Positions 33,301-46,961 of a DNA stretch of 64,000 nt are shown one piece after another. The translations under genes and the position numbers were made by a program. Source of the stretch: Spirometra erinaceieuropaei (Eukaryota > Platyhelminthes > Cestoda > Diphyllobothriidea > Diphyllobothriidae); contig CACRXP010000393.1 in NCBI GenBank assembly GCA_902702965.1, positions 450,840-514,839 on the forward strand, given 5' to 3'. The number at the start of each line of letters is the position of its first letter. The stretch's first letter is position 1. The notes below the pieces were generated by a model, which ran no database searches, was not told the DNA's origin, and saw nothing but the letters and a program-made list of their open reading frames with translations.

Positions 33301-36069
33301 ATGTATCTGTCAAGGTCTGAGCAGCCATATTTTAGGTTTCGTGGTAAAGGATATAAGAAAAATAAGTTTGATAGAGTTGATGCCAACACACCTAAGACGA
33401 ATCGTGTTTCTGACTACGTTACAGTTCACTTCGGCATCAACTAATAGTATCATGTGATTCATCTCGAAAGGGACTGCTTAGTTCACTCATATTCGTCATG
33501 AAATATCTGTTGATTAGGCCTCATTTAACGGCTGAAGCTGCTAAAACCTCAATGTGACATTCGCTGATGTCTTTTACTAGCGTACGCCTGCTTCCCGGTA
33601 CACCGGAAAAATGTCCCTGAGTCGAGTTTGAGACATGAGATGTAAGCACAAGTTATCTGGGCATTTACGTCTGAAAGTTCGTAGAGAGCACTTGAAATAA
33701 CACATGACAACAATCCTTACCAGAATGCTCCAGAGCTGGAAATTGAAAATGGATAAATATGTGGGTAATGGTGAAATGATAGATTGAATGGCGGACTATA
33801 AGTTAGGCAGAAATTGTTACAATAAATGTACCGCTCCGTTTTGCGGCTATTTAATGTTAATGAACATTGCGTGCACTTTGATATCTAGCAAACTGGATGG
33901 AAGACGAACTGAATAATATCAGAGGCGGTGTTAGGTAAAGAGAACATTTTCTGAGCAAATGATTCAGGTTGACTCAGGAGATAAAATCACTTCAAAACAC
34001 TTTCGTCCATGTAATTAGATAAATGTCTGGTCAGTTGATTGCCTACGACGCATACCCCTAGGCCATCAAGTTTCTTTCAAGGTATTTTGAAGGCTGAACG
34101 GAACCAGTGTAAGCGAACTAATGAATGCGCAATAATGGGGAATATACGCTGTCCTTGTGGCTTGTAAGTTTGCGACTTAGATGCCATATAATATTCCTGT
34201 TCACTTGATGGAGGGATACGAACAATTAAAAAGGGGATACGAATGACCAATTCTGGGTTTCCAGCTATCATCAGCCTTTCCGTCGCAATCTCTAAGTCTG
34301 GATGCCTGTCAGAACAAGGAGCACATGACTGAAAGTTAGACCGTCGCTCTACCTAATACTCAATAATCAACGAGTCTGGGTTCTCACTCCGGGTACTGCT
34401 ATCCTTAGTTGGTTCAGGGCTTGTTCCATAGGTCAAATAAGCTAGTAATGTTCATCCAAATCTCCATTTGTCCCTATTGCTATTTCTTTCCGTATCACTA
34501 ATTGTCTTTTCGCGGATGCCGACAAAGACCCTCTGGATTGAGCCAAGATGTGCAATGGAAGATGCCTTCGTCGCTACCTGGTTAGTGGAGGCTGATTCCA
34601 TAATAGAGTCCACTTCTTCAGTGAAAAGGACTCTTCACCATGTCATGCGGGCTTTACATTTTCTGATTAAATTTAAGAGAAAGGCGTGAAATCGAGTGGG
34701 AGGCATACGCAGCGAAATGTTTCAAGTAATGTCGACAGGCAGTAAATCATTTAAAACAGAATTCACTTAATCCGTGGCTTTCTAAAAAGACTTTTTTCCT
34801 GAAACAACGTGGTATCAGTCAGCCATCAAACTTTTTGCGTTCCAAAGTGATCTACAAGTTAACACTTCTTTTCACAGAAAAATAATATATCATAATATTT
34901 GCCGACCCTACAGGCAATCACGCTCGTGGGAAAGGGAACTACGCAGGCATTTTCATCGCGTTCCATTCGACTATCGAAAATGAATGTCTGATCGGGAGAG
35001 TCCTTTGCTGGATGTGAAAGTAGATATCGATCTTCCAAGAAACCCATGCAACCATCCATATTTTCTAGAGAGATCGGCGATGGTAAATTATATTGAGAAA
35101 ATCATAAACGTCATGTAAATTCCATAAACAATATTTGAGATCGCACAGTTGCTGAAATCGACTAGCGTAAATTTAAACATTGCAAATAAATGAAATATTC
35201 ACCGTTAAAAAAATTAACACCACAAGAGCAGTTAAAATGACAAAACATCTTACCTCCCGCCTTCGAATCTTTAAAAAACATGTGAATGCGGTGAGTTGAT
35301 AGGAATAACAGTTCACCACGTGCATTATAAAATCAGATCTACAGCTGGTTCTGGGAACGTACCCTCGTCGTCGTACGCTTTAATGGAAGAGGTTAGAATG
35401 AACAAGGTCATAATGATCGCATCCCACATATTAGAATAACATCATTTTAAAACCAGCGTTAAGAAAATATACAACTATATCTGCAAACCCATCTGTTTGT
35501 GAGACCTACGGATAATCTCTAAAGCCTTTATGTTGTGTATAAAATTCTGTAGATGGACTGGAGTCAGCTTTCTATACAATCAGCCTCGTCAGTAATGCCT
35601 TCTCCCCGCAGGAAACTACTATGACGAAATTAAATCGATCACAGAACAAAAAACAACGGTCGTCCAGTCACGCTGTGAAAACCGGACAAATGGTTGTATA
35701 GCGCTGGGGACAGACAATCTAAACGCTAAATCGTTATGCAAAGTTTGGCCAACTAGGCCGTCCTCCGTTGCCGATATACTAAACCTATTTCCCTGTATAC
35801 CTGATTATGCAGCGAAAGTTGGCGTGTAGGTTCTAGAGCGGAAGTTTAATTGTGCTTCCTCCAGTTCTGCTGCTGAAACGCTGGATCTAGGATACCAGCA
35901 TTTATTCCCTCATACCTCCGAGTCCAAAGCTGCATTTTCTATTAATAACGCCCTTTTTACCTGCATAATTTCTATATTGTGCACGAACCAAAGTCTGAGC
36001 AGTCAGCACACACTTTTCGAGCAAGTTAAGAGACAGAAGCAGTAACAGCTGCAAATAACAAACATCTAA
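30321..36069. other. Long stretch without recognised gene
   Basis: The 31,190-32,130 part is GC-richer with a few open frames under 100 codons of unknown content. Positions about 31,878-31,925 are an inverted match to 13,455-13,505 of the GC-rich repeat block (CTCGCCTGTTTTAG and GGTCGAGGCGGTT on the minus strand). A short (AT) microsatellite is at 32,615-32,629. From 32.6 to 36.0 kb I recognise nothing; the expected RT of the PLE that follows is not recognisable upstream of 36,070. Confidence 0.45.
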
Positions 36070-36723
36070 CGCAGCAATCCGCCACTGGCACACCTTGTAA
36101 ACAACAAGGACTTATTTGCCGAGGCCGTTATTGGCCTTCTCGCACGACTGGGGTTTGGAGTTGCACATAGACCGAAGGCCACCATGAGGCGTCAGGTGAT
36201 GAAACCAACAGACCCACTACCACGACAAGAAACATCTGGAGTCGTTTACCGGATCTGCTGCAGTTGCGGACAAAGGAGCTATGTCGGAAAAACTGGAAGA
36301 CTGCGTCGAACGCGAATTGCCGAACACGCGTCAGCGGTACGGAGAAAGGACGCCAACTCTCATGTCGCTGCCCATTCGACGAGATCCGACCACACCTTCA
36401 AGTTCGATGAGGCGGAAATTCTCGCGAGAGGGGATAATCGCGCGAGTCGCGCGTTTCTTGAGTCATGGTTCTCGGGACCTCAGTTTAGCAACAAGTGCAA
36501 CGACATCACCACTCCATATTCCGTGCTGAGGCATAGGCTGGCCAAGGTTATTGACCACTCGGGGAGTGCGCAAGCCGATGAGCCAGATGGCCGAGCAATC
36601 ATCACCCAAGTATCCAACACGGGTGATGACATTTCGGCAACTAACAACTTGCATGCCGGCCATCAGGCAATTAGCGCATCAGCGGGAAGCGCGGTTAATT
36701 GCTATAGGTATGCGGTAGCATAG
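36070..36723 (+). pseudogene. Penelope-like element GIY-YIG endonuclease domain (5'-truncated)
   Basis: An uninterrupted frame of 217 codons runs from just after a stop at 36,067-36,069 to TAG at 36,721-36,723. It starts in the linker (LLARLGFGVAHRPKATMRRQ), then has GVVYRICCSCGQRSYVGKTG, the GIY-YIG core, with TRIAEH giving the conserved Arg and His. SHVAAHSTRSDHTFKFDEAE follows and then RAFLESWF, carrying the conserved Glu. Key residues of the fold thus look intact, unlike other PLE remnants here. No RT or N-terminal region is recognisable upstream, so it is a truncated insertion, probably younger than the others. In intact PLEs this domain nicks target DNA for target-primed reverse transcription. 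A hammerhead-like motif lies 58 bases past the stop. Confidence 0.85.
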
Positions 36724-36781
36724 CGACTGCATTCTATAAATAATGCAACTTCCTTTGCACAAGTCACACTTTTCTGCCACT

Positions 36782-36822
36782 GGCTCTGATAATGGATTAA
36801 ATGAGAATCCGAAACGTCAGCC
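36782..36822 (+). ncRNA. Hammerhead-ribozyme-like motif of the PLE, one core base changed
   Basis: In order: GGCT (stem I, 36,782-36,785), CTGATAA (core, 36,786-36,792), stem II GGATT / AATCC with a 7-base loop (36,794-36,810), GAAAC (36,811-36,815), GTC cleavage triplet (36,816-36,818) and AGCC (36,819-36,822), which pairs with GGCT. Stem III would be only the CG step, as in minimal hammerheads of PLEs that work as dimers. The consensus core is CUGAUGA; here the G corresponding to the general-acid position is A, so self-cleavage is predicted to be lost or weak. PLE hammerheads are published; this copy and its mutation are read directly. Confidence 0.6.
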
Positions 36823-36839
36823 GAACAAAGTCCTTGTTC

Positions 36840-38490
36840 CAGCGATCACTTTTTCTTCTTCTGATCAATGACTTACTTTTAACTGTTGAGGACGGCCAAG
36901 TGCACCATTAGTTGGTAAGAGCACTGGCCACGTAGGCCTGGATTTGCTTTCACGGAGACATGCATGCGCGCATTTAGCCATAACCTCTAGGTCCTATACC
37001 ACCAGCCGCCTTTGTTTGGAAAGTGAGTGTTAAGACGACCGAATGTGTGTTCGTGAGCCACTCTACGAGTGTTTCATACGAAGGGGGTTTATTCCATATG
37101 TATCACATTCAACGTTAGCACACTTACGTTGAACAGCATCCATATGCCTCCTTATGTCAAATGATTAAAACCGCCCTATATGGGTCACACGCTCGAGTAT
37201 GATATTTGTTCGACACAGTGGTAGGTGATACTGACACAGAAAACATGTATGACGTCTTTACTCAAATCCTAACAAGAGGGCAATACATCTGTCGTTTGCG
37301 ATGTCAAAAAAAAGAAAACTAAAATTTAGGCCCGAAGGAGTTTAATACGTAAGGAGACATTTTTGAGAAAATAAGGAGTGGGGGGAGGCAACTTGATTTA
37401 ATGGCGTTTAGACTGATTATGGGAGCTCGTGCTAAAAATATGCTGGTTGTCCCTGACGGGAATGCGGGTTGGCGGTTTTTAGTGGATTTGCGTATACAAA
37501 CAAATCAGACTCGGCTGCGCAAACGGGGACTCATGTGATTATAGAAATCGGGATAAACGTACCAATACCGGGTGGAACTACATATGCTGAAGGAAAGAAA
37601 GGCATCGGTTATTACCAAACTTGGAATCGAATGAATACTGGGCTCTGAAGCCAAAAAGCTCTCTATCTGACAGAGAGAAAGTCATCAATTTTGTAGGTTT
37701 TACTGATCAATCTCGCAACTTTGCAGAGATCGCATGATGCTGTACAAATGCGGAGCATTGTAGTGAATGAAAACAGAGTGTCTGAAATCCATGTGCCTTT
37801 TCATGCGACGGGTAGTGCCAGAGAGCACAGTATATTTAGCCCGCTTGACACCTCTGTTGGAAGGAACTTCACCACATTGCATTCCCGAAATGAACCTTCC
37901 CGAGCTTCAGGCACCTGACATCTTCTGCCTGTACAGTACAACCCCGCGCCTGGTGGTTGAGGTTTCTTCCTCTCAGTCTTTACTCTTTCCGTTAACATAT
38001 AAACACCAGCTGTTTACGTCTCATACCGCAAAGTCAAGTGGGAATGTGACTAACTGTTCAACCTTCGGAAAATATTTATTCTGGTGATCGGTGACGGAAA
38101 GCTTGACTTGATATGAGTCATGGAGTATTTGGAGATATCGTATTGTGTAAAAAGCGCTTAGGTTCTGACAATTCCAAACCTTCGGGCGGAAACGGATTAG
38201 CAGAGCAATTCTCGCTTAAAAAACAGCAACGGTATTTCCACAACTCTAGGGCGACTGGTTTGCATTTCTTTTGAAGAATCACGGTGACACATTTTGGACA
38301 TAATAGCTGGATTAGAGTGGTGCCATGCAAGGAAAATTGAGAGAGGCAAACAGACGCCCTCAACATAAGAGAGCGCTTTCAGAAACTAACATAGAAATAG
38401 ACGGGAAATTCGAGCGATGCGGAGAGCTGAGCATCTTTAAAGTGTAAAGCTTGGAAATCAAGCACAAGAGTAGGTGTGCTAAGTAATGGA
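36840..38490. other. No gene recognised
   Basis: Two overlapping open frames of 65-106 codons near 37,720-38,087 have no recognisable content and overlap each other on both strands. Confidence 0.4.
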
Positions 38491-38499
38491 GTTTTAAAA

Positions 38500-39180
38500 A
38501 AATCTGAAATGCGTTTTGAACTTGGAAAGGTTACTAAGTTAGGGTTGTAATATTAAGTACTATAGAGCGTAATCCCACAATAATTCTGCATACTTGGAGT
38601 TACCGGCTTTTCGACAAACTGGCTTTCGGCCGCCTGCAAAATCTTAAATTTATAAAAAGTGGCCATTTACGTAGAATGAATTTAACTGAGTAATTTCAAT
38701 TATATTTCATAGAAAACATAAACGCATTTGTTCTTTCGTCGATTTGGAAGAAATTTACGTTTTCTTAGAACGTTTCCCTTGAAGGGGGGATGCAACTTAG
38801 TTATCAAAAGTTCTTATTATAGGATATTTGCCATCTTTCATAAAACTCCTTGTTCGTCCATTTGGTAATGTTGCTTGTCAAGTTTGTAATAAAGATAACA
38901 TACACTGCCAAATCTAATGACCCTCACATGGTCGCCATTTTATAAAGTAGAAATGTATGGTTTTTGTACATGGGAAATATACAATTTTCAGTTTGGAAAA
39001 CCTGAATGCAAGTATAATGGCAGGTAAGGTTCAAATCTATTCGAGAAGTTAAAAAGGCTTTGAAGCCAAATTATATTCTTCCTCTAAGTAGTTGTTTTGT
39101 AAAGTGCGGTTTTCACAGGTGATTGGAAAATAGCTCACTCAAACGGCAGTTTTCTGCAATAATTGAATTATCATGGGATT
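38500..39180. mobile_element. Family A element, decayed
   Basis: It begins inside the left arm (TCTGAAATGCGTTTTGAAC, then GGTTACTAAGTTAGGGTTGT) and follows the order of the 52.7 kb element, through CAATTATATTTCATAGAAAA and TACATGGGAAATATACAA to GGTGATTGGAAAA. The outer ends are lost, so no target duplication can be read. Confidence 0.6.
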
Positions 39181-42100
39181 ATGCTGCATGCGAATTAACA
39201 CTATGACTGTATATAAGAATAAGATTTTGAGAATTTTGTTAACATTCAATTAATTAGCACATCTACTGTATGTTTACGAAAAACGATCTATAAATGCACG
39301 ACATATTCCATGTAGGCGGAAAAGGGTCGATGGTGGGGACAACGCTAATAATATTTGAACTGCGCGTGATACAACGCTATCAATGCACATGTCGTTTTCG
39401 GGAACGTACAGATCTGGCAGAAGAACCATCTGATTCGTAAACTTTGACATTCACAAGCACCCCATAGTAACCGGACTGAAACATCGAGACAGCGCTCACG
39501 TTTACTATTTTATAAGAGGGAATTTGCGAAAACTATACAAAATTGTCGGCACGAGTGAGCATAGACATTAAGCTCGCCGAATTTATGTATGCACCGCCTC
39601 AACTTCTATATATGTCTCTATTGGAGACTTGCTCAGCATAAAAAGTAACATTACAAAATCGAATTGAAATGGCGAAAAATAGCGTACCAAAAACCACATC
39701 AAATCTTCTACTGGAGAATTAAACAGAAGAGAGGGGTTTACTGTGAACTTCACTAACACAAGGAAAATCAGGACATCCTGACAGTCAACACATTATTGCA
39801 GCGTACGTTACCTACGTATAAGCACCTTCATCTACACACTCGCAGAATATCCTGCCCCGTCAATAGCCAACCAGAAAGTCTTTATTCACGACAGTGGGCG
39901 TACACGTTGTAAATGAGTTGGGACGGTGCCACATTTATTTCAATGAAAGGTTTACAACTACATACGTTGTTCTAAAAATGATTTCTTTGTGAAAACCTGA
40001 GAGAGCTTTGATCATCCAGGTCTTGGGCAGCATCGGCCACATAGTGTGGCGATCAAGAGGATGAAAGTATAGAATTCAATCTACTGATTGGTCAACCAAC
40101 CTATAATGAATCATCTTTAACGGATGAAAGCGCTGTTCGACGTGACTGCATTTAATTAAGTTCCAAGGGCTCTTAAGAAAAGCTGTTTAAATGAGGCATG
40201 CTCGCCTAGTACGATGAACAACTTGATGTTCTCCCACAAAACAAAACAAAAGTATGCACGGAATGGATTTTATATTAGCTACGTTGCAAAGCCGACCGCC
40301 TAATATATTCGAACGTCTGTCGGAAAAGCATTCTATACTTGATCTTGGCAGATTTCCTACATTAATATTCCGTGTGATGGCGGTGATGGTTAAGATATTG
40401 CCACTTCCGCGACACTGGTTGTTAAATGCATTCCAAAGCCTGGAATTCACAAGAAATCTCAAGTTCAACCTGTTAGCATTATGTGATGGAGTTATCGCAA
40501 TGGACGTTTAGTGCACACCAGAATTTTGGATTTTACTCAAAAATTGCCTTGCCTTAATGAGAAAAATAACACATGCGTGAGAATAGCACCAGAGAAAACT
40601 GATCATCGCAGTCTCCCTCTGGTCGGGACTGAGCCCGAGATTTTCCTTAAAACAGTCACAATTCATGACTGCCATGACGAAAATACATAAAGTCATCTAT
40701 CCGGTTCGTTTCCTCAGATACGTTATTTTACTTGGAGTGTTCGCAAGTATTTGTTTTTGGAAAGTAGTTTAAAATTTACAGTGGCAAATATTCTGAGCAA
40801 AGCGGTAGGAGGCTTTCTTGACAGGGCGTTGCATTATAAACATAATTATGAGAATTGCCCTTTCATGTCCGCTGACCGTAATACAAGCCCTGTTCATTAT
40901 TGTATAAAACATTCGACGTTGTCATATTAGTGAGTGTGGGCATGTTCAGACGCCTAATTCTCTGTAGTTTCCGCTGAAATTTCGCTCAAACGGGCGTTCA
41001 GTAGTGTCTGAATGGTGCTTTATCCGAACTACTTTCAAATTTGCTTTAGGATTTTGGCAGAACTAGTCAATATATGAGTGGTGGTTTGGCAAAAAAATAT
41101 TGCTTGCCTTCATATTTCGCAACCTATCTCCATGTACATACAACAAGTATTTGACATAGGAAAAAATCTTACATTTATTCATTCATGTGTTTATTCTATT
41201 TAGATTTTCTAATAGTTGTCGGTATTCTCAGAGTAAGAAATCAGAAGTATATTTATTTTTGCGTTATTTTTATATTCAAAATAAAGCAAAAATCATTCGA
41301 ATGTAATCAAGAAACTTTCAGCAGTGTATGAAGGAGAAATTGCAGGAAATTTCACGATATTTTTAAAATATGCCGCTGGACATCGAACAGCTCGCTGGAT
41401 GCCTTACCGCATACTAAGTTACTTATTACCAAGAGGATCATATTGAAAGCATTCTACACTCTTTTAGAGTTGCTCTGTATTCTCTGCCGAATTTGTGTTA
41501 GGAATATGCAGCATAGTTTTACAAATGAGGCTAGTTCAAATGACTTAGATTATGTTCTTCTGAACTTTTATATTTTTATACAAATATTATTTATGCTCAA
41601 GTCATACAGGTTTTAAACATTGTTGTTATGTTTCGTTTGCCTAAGGCTTGCTAACCCATACATTTGTGCCGGTTTTAATTGTAAAATGTTTCATGCACTT
41701 AAACCCATTTCCTAAATTACCGCATGACATTTTATTTGTGTGAGTCGCTGTCTTCCGTAGCTGAATCCTCACTTTATAAAATGTGATGATACTCTAACTA
41801 GTTTCCCGGCCACATATCAAACTACGTGTATGTTGCTTGGCGCACGATGAAGTGCCTACAAGCATTTATGAAAAACTGTACATTGAAATTGAGTTCCCAG
41901 ATCTTTAAGAAATAAGTTGCCACGGATTTGGATAACCGGCGTAATGCAGGTAAATTCATTCCAATTAAGTTCCGGAATTTTAATTGTCATCTAGTTTTGT
42001 ACCTCCCTGGATATATGTTTATTTCTCAATAGGCGGGGACTTTTGAGAGATTTCGGCGGATTTTTGGTGCAGCCATTTAATATTTAGGCGCACTTAATAA

Positions 42101-45100
42101 GCGCATCCAGAGAGCCAACAAAAAGACGAGCACTGAGGGACAGGTACAACCGTCCTCCTATTGAATGGCTGTTATCCGCCACTATCAGAAACATCTTCCG
42201 ACAAGCCGCTTGGTTTGCTAAAGCACAAGGTTTATTCTTGTGATGATTATGCACTGAAAAAGTGAACTGGGATGCTTCTTATTCCGCTTTTGTTTCGTTC
42301 AAAGACGTAAGTTATGGCAAGCGCGATCTGAACTCCAAAGAAATTTAGGTTTTGCAAAAGCATTAGGCGCAGAATGAGATTAGGATATGATCTTTCGGAA
42401 ACATATAGTAAGTCAGCAAGTATCATCTGCATGGTCATTCACAATATAATTTGTCAATTGCCCAAGGACGCAAATTTTCAGATGAAACAGACAGCCGTTT
42501 TTTTCTACAAAATGTTTAACTTAGGCGATAAGGAGGATTTAACCTAACACCGGGCTACAAAAGGCATTACTTTACGAGAATACATTGTTTCAATATATGT
42601 TTTTATCCAGACACATTATGCTTTTTGCAGTCCGGATTTTATAGGAAGTACGAAAATACTTGAGTTTAGAGCGAAATGTTTTAAAAAGGCACATGTCCGG
42701 AGTCTCCGCCCTTGTATAATTTTCCTACCAGACATTTCGCTTAAAATTACAATTTACAGCGTCGGTTGCGCTTTTTTTGGTATTTGCAAACGCATACAAA
42801 ACGCTACGTATAATGCCTTATCTCGCAGTGCATGCGAGTGATATGGATATGTGTAAAAGTATGCAATTAGCAGTTAATATATTATGGAGCAATCTTCGAA
42901 AAGGTCTTAGGCGACCATTATTGATCTTGAGAAGTAAATTTATATCCCAGGTACATAGCAGCTATCTGGCAGTAATGTTTCCTTTGAAATTATTTTTTGT
43001 ACGGTTGGTGGTTTAAAAGTTAAACTGAACATTTTAGGACGTCTTAGGTGTGACGTGTTCAGGTGTACTGTGTCAGCATTGTTGAAAACCCTAAATGTTT
43101 TTATTGAAACCCCATCGACCTTCGACGGTATTTGTAAATGTTGTAGACCTTGGTTAAATGTGTACGGTATCGTGAGACAACAAACAAAATTCGGGAATTT
43201 TTTGACTAAAAAGATATACTTTGATAAAATATTGATATGGACGATCGGGCGAAATCAAACCAGCTACACCTGGGTTTGGAACAATTTTACGTATAGTGTT
43301 TCCAACTAATCGCAGTGTGCTTTCCGTGTATGATGAAACGCAATTCTTTCCACGCCAATAACGAGTAGAATAGAATTCCTACGATTTTTAAATTTTATCG
43401 GCAACGTAGCATAATTAGTAAGCGACCCTAGTCAAAGTACTTCCACAGTGCATGAACATCCGATAATATAAACATCGCACAAGTTCAAACCATTTAAAGC
43501 TAACATGCACACTTACTCTTAATATAATATTTTAAAAAGCACATTGGCTACTCAATGACTACGAGAATGCGCAATCATAGCGATCATTTCTGGTACAAGT
43601 GTTTAATTATACAAGGCGGTCGAGACATAAGGGAATAAGTCATATTACTTAAACTAGTAGTTTGGGCTTAATACGGTTTTGCAAACGGCACGAATAAAAC
43701 TAATTTAAAAACCGATCTCGAGGCATAATTGATGCTCAGCTTACGTAATCCACTCTCATCCAAAACAGGCTGCAAATTGTTTATTAACACATTACTTACT
43801 AAGTCAGATATCGCATAAGTGTCGGATGCTGTTTGGAAATGGAATTCTATTAACGGAGACCGTTGAAGTAAAAATATTCGACCATCTAATGACTTTAAAC
43901 CAGCACACAAAAGCTAATGTTTAAGTATGATCCACATAAATAAACTCAGGCCTTAACGGATTATTTTAGGGCAGATATGAAATGGCGTATAAGACGCTAA
44001 TTATACAACCTGACTGCCTGTTATGTATTATTCAGTGGTTTGCTATTCAGTGGTCTGTTTATTTCATTAGCAGAATTAGTAGTCAAACGAAAAGCTTTCC
44101 CATTAAAACAATGTCTAAATTCTCTATGAGTCCACTGACCAGTTGCACAGCCATGATTAGACCATGGACGTAAACTGGCAATTTTACTGGCCGCCGATAC
44201 TCAGAATTACAGTAGGGAATTACTTCTAAGCAGCGAAGCACAATAATCTTCACAAGTGACCTGCACAAATAGCTTTTGAAAAAAATTCGGCGGCGAATTT
44301 AGGTGATAAAAGTAAACTTAAGGGAGATTCCTAAAGTTCCGTCTACCAAACGAGAAGGTAAGACATTTCTGAACATGAAGTGATTTTGCCTAATGCATCA
44401 ACACTTGACAGTTCTGACAAAGGTTAGTCTGCACTTCTTTTATATGAAATAACCAAGCTTGTCACGATTACGGAAAAATTAAAGCTAAAACGCATCACCT
44501 AAATAATCATTTTAAACACCCTTTAAAAAGGACCGGTAACCTAATTTGAGGTCATCCTCCAGAGATGCAAGCGTACGGTCAGCTTGTTCAATGAAGTCAA
44601 GAACAATGCGAAACAAATTGTGCGCAACTACGCGTTTGAACGAGTCCTAAACTGCAGGTCGTGGAATTTTACCGGTCATGTCATGCTGGATTTACTTGAC
44701 GAAATTCTCTTAGGCAGGAGGCGATTTAGAACATTTAAAAGTACATAACAACTCATGAATGCATTCTCTTGTCCAGGCCGGACCTTTCTTTTGGGCGCAG
44801 AGCATGGTTTGCTTAAAATTACACTTGAAGGGTGTTAATAAAAGAAGTTTACCAGAGCCACTCGCAGTCAAATAGGGCATTACAACATTCAAATATTTGA
44901 AGTCAAAAATGAAAATGGTCTGCTACAATTTGCTCGCCTCAGAGAGAGAGGAATAATTTAGAAAACATACTCATAAGAAAATCGCTTTTGGATAGAGAAT
45001 ACGCGTTCCAACGAATCCCAAAGAAAACACTCAACATAATGTGGTTACTATGAAAACTGTTTAATTAGCATATATCCCATTTATTTATCTGCCACGTTTT

Positions 45101-45499
45101 ATAGGAACCTCAAAATAAGACTCATATTTTGGACTTTGAAAGCATTAAATTAGGGCCTATTGGAAGCTAAAATATACAATAAATCGTGATATAATCAGGA
45201 TATACCGATTTACATTGAGGCCAAATCTGCATATTCCCGAAATTAGCGGAAAGTTATCTGTCACAATTTCTTCTCGCTACTGGTATCTAATTTTTACCTT
45301 ACACATACTTTAGAATATAAGCTTATGTTGGACTTTTGATAATATATACATGTTTTTCACATTGAACTTAGTGAATGCTCAGAAAACTGTGAAATCAAGA
45401 GTAGGAGAATGAGAAATGATACGTTAACTGTAACGATTTTTGGTTAGTGCTCTTCTTTCCTCTTCGAATCCTGTGCGCTTTCCTTTTGATGATCGGAAT
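39181..45499. other. AT-rich stretch without recognised features
   Basis: No protein family, tRNA, long repeat or clear exon was found. Short open frames such as 40,187-40,511 and 43,055-43,309 have no recognisable content. It could be intronic or intergenic. Confidence 0.45.
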
Positions 45500-46182
45500 T
45501 CATTGTACGTAACAGCTTAGCATGTAATGTTTTCTTGAGCATAACTGCCTCGAAAACCAGACTGATCCCATTACATTTGAATTCTGGGCCAAGAAGTCCT
45601 TATTGACTTTTATGTGTGTGCTCGTAACAGCTCTGAAATCGGAATGTCTTTCTGGTGGACAATTATCGGACATTTTCACTGGTGTCTTCTTCAAAAGAAC
45701 GTTCTTATATCCGCAATTGCAAAGGTCCACGCTTATAAACTGCCCTGCATTCTTGCGGAAAGATCTTCGTAACCCTTCCATACTCAAGTCTGTTTCCCTC
45801 CTGATAGATGAAAATGTATCTATCTTTACAGCCGACATCAGGAGGATACTGATGCAATGGCAGCAAGGCGGTAAGGAATACAGCGCAATCTTCAAGAGTA
45901 AATATTTGGACACCCAGTTTCATTGATTAATCTTCAAAATTTGAACCGCAGTTTCATGGTTAGCGTGATGGCCTTAACGTCCTGCGTTTTACATAGCTTA
46001 TAGTTATAAACGAACTCGAAAGATTTCCCGCTTGTTTGTGTGCCTGCGTCTGTGGTAACAATTAACGAACCACCGAATAACAGTAGTTTGCGAATGGTGT
46101 CTCGGGAAAGATTTATGAGCGTTCTGTGGAAATGCTTCTTAATTTTTTTTAAAAAAGTTACATGATTTCTTGTCAAAAGCAC
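45500..46182. other. Cluster of open frames on both strands, unknown
   Basis: This 680-base stretch is unusually open for the area: a minus-strand frame at 45,934-46,182, an overlapping pair on the minus strand at 45,500-45,923, and a plus-strand frame of 107 codons at 45,603-45,926. The minus frame contains GGSLIVTTDAGTQTSGKSFE and the plus frame SLLIDENVSIFTADIRRIL, both protein-like but not recognised. It may be a decayed transposon or an exon cluster. I cannot choose the strand. Confidence 0.25.
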
Positions 46183-46650
46183 CCGTTGCAGCTAGCATTT
46201 ATTAAAACTCGAAGAAAGTTGATGTCAATAATATGACATGTAGGAGTGCGACTTCCCTTAAAACTTACTGCGATATCGAGAGGTGTAATACGTCGGGCTA
46301 ATTTGCATGGTATATTTCCTTTAGATAACGATGAAAACTGCATCCAATTAATACAGAAACACTGATCGCACTCACTCTACGACAGTTGCTGCCTTATTCA
46401 CCGAAACATCACATGTGGTTTATGTTAAGTACTAGCTTTCAGTAGCGTAAAAACTACTAATTGAAGTGTAGACGCCGATTAACTCTTATTTATCACTGGT
46501 TAAATACCCAATTATAAGTGTCATTTCAAATTTCCCAATATTGTTTAGAACATTGTGACGGTTATTATACCCTTGAAGAATTTAGAGTTAACTTATTTAT
46601 TTCCATGCTCTTTACAAATAACTGTTGACAAAGACTTTATTTTAAGTTAT

Positions 46651-46961
46651 ACGGATGGTCAGCTAGACGACTTCGCGAACTTTCAATGGTAGGGGGAGAT
46701 CACCGATCGTTCGTACGAAACTCACTCGTTCCCTTGTTCCGTACGGGCTCTCTCGAGCCAAACCAGCAGCCGCGTAGCGACGCATAATGTAGGCAGTATG
46801 TTATTACCGACAAAGATAAGGGAGATTGGAATGGCCATTTCTGGCCTATTAACCGTCGTCAGCCAGTCATACGCAGTCCCGAATTGTGGAACACCCGAGG
46901 CTCGAACTCGCGACCTGTTAGTTAGAAGCCACGCCTCTAACCACTGGGCCACGAGCCACGT
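46651..46961 (-). mobile_element. tRNA-derived SINE
   Basis: On the minus strand the element starts with a tRNA-like head, GTGGCTCG then A box TGGCCCAGTGG (46,951-46,941) and B box GAGTTCGAGCC (46,909-46,899), at normal tRNA spacing. The first and last seven bases of the head (GTGGCTC and GTTCCAC) pair at five positions and the T arm pairs (CGAG/CTCG). A non-tRNA body follows to about 46,651. Possible 12-base target duplications, ATTTCAAGTCAT (46,962-46,973) and ATTTTAAGTTAT (46,639-46,650), differ at two positions. The A and B boxes are the internal RNA polymerase III promoter. The source tRNA is uncertain because the anticodon arm is decayed. Confidence 0.75.

Noticed and set aside
34245..34290. 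Minus-strand CTGATGA followed by GAAAC
   Set aside because: Only six bases separate the two, leaving no room for stem II, and there is no pairing for stem I.
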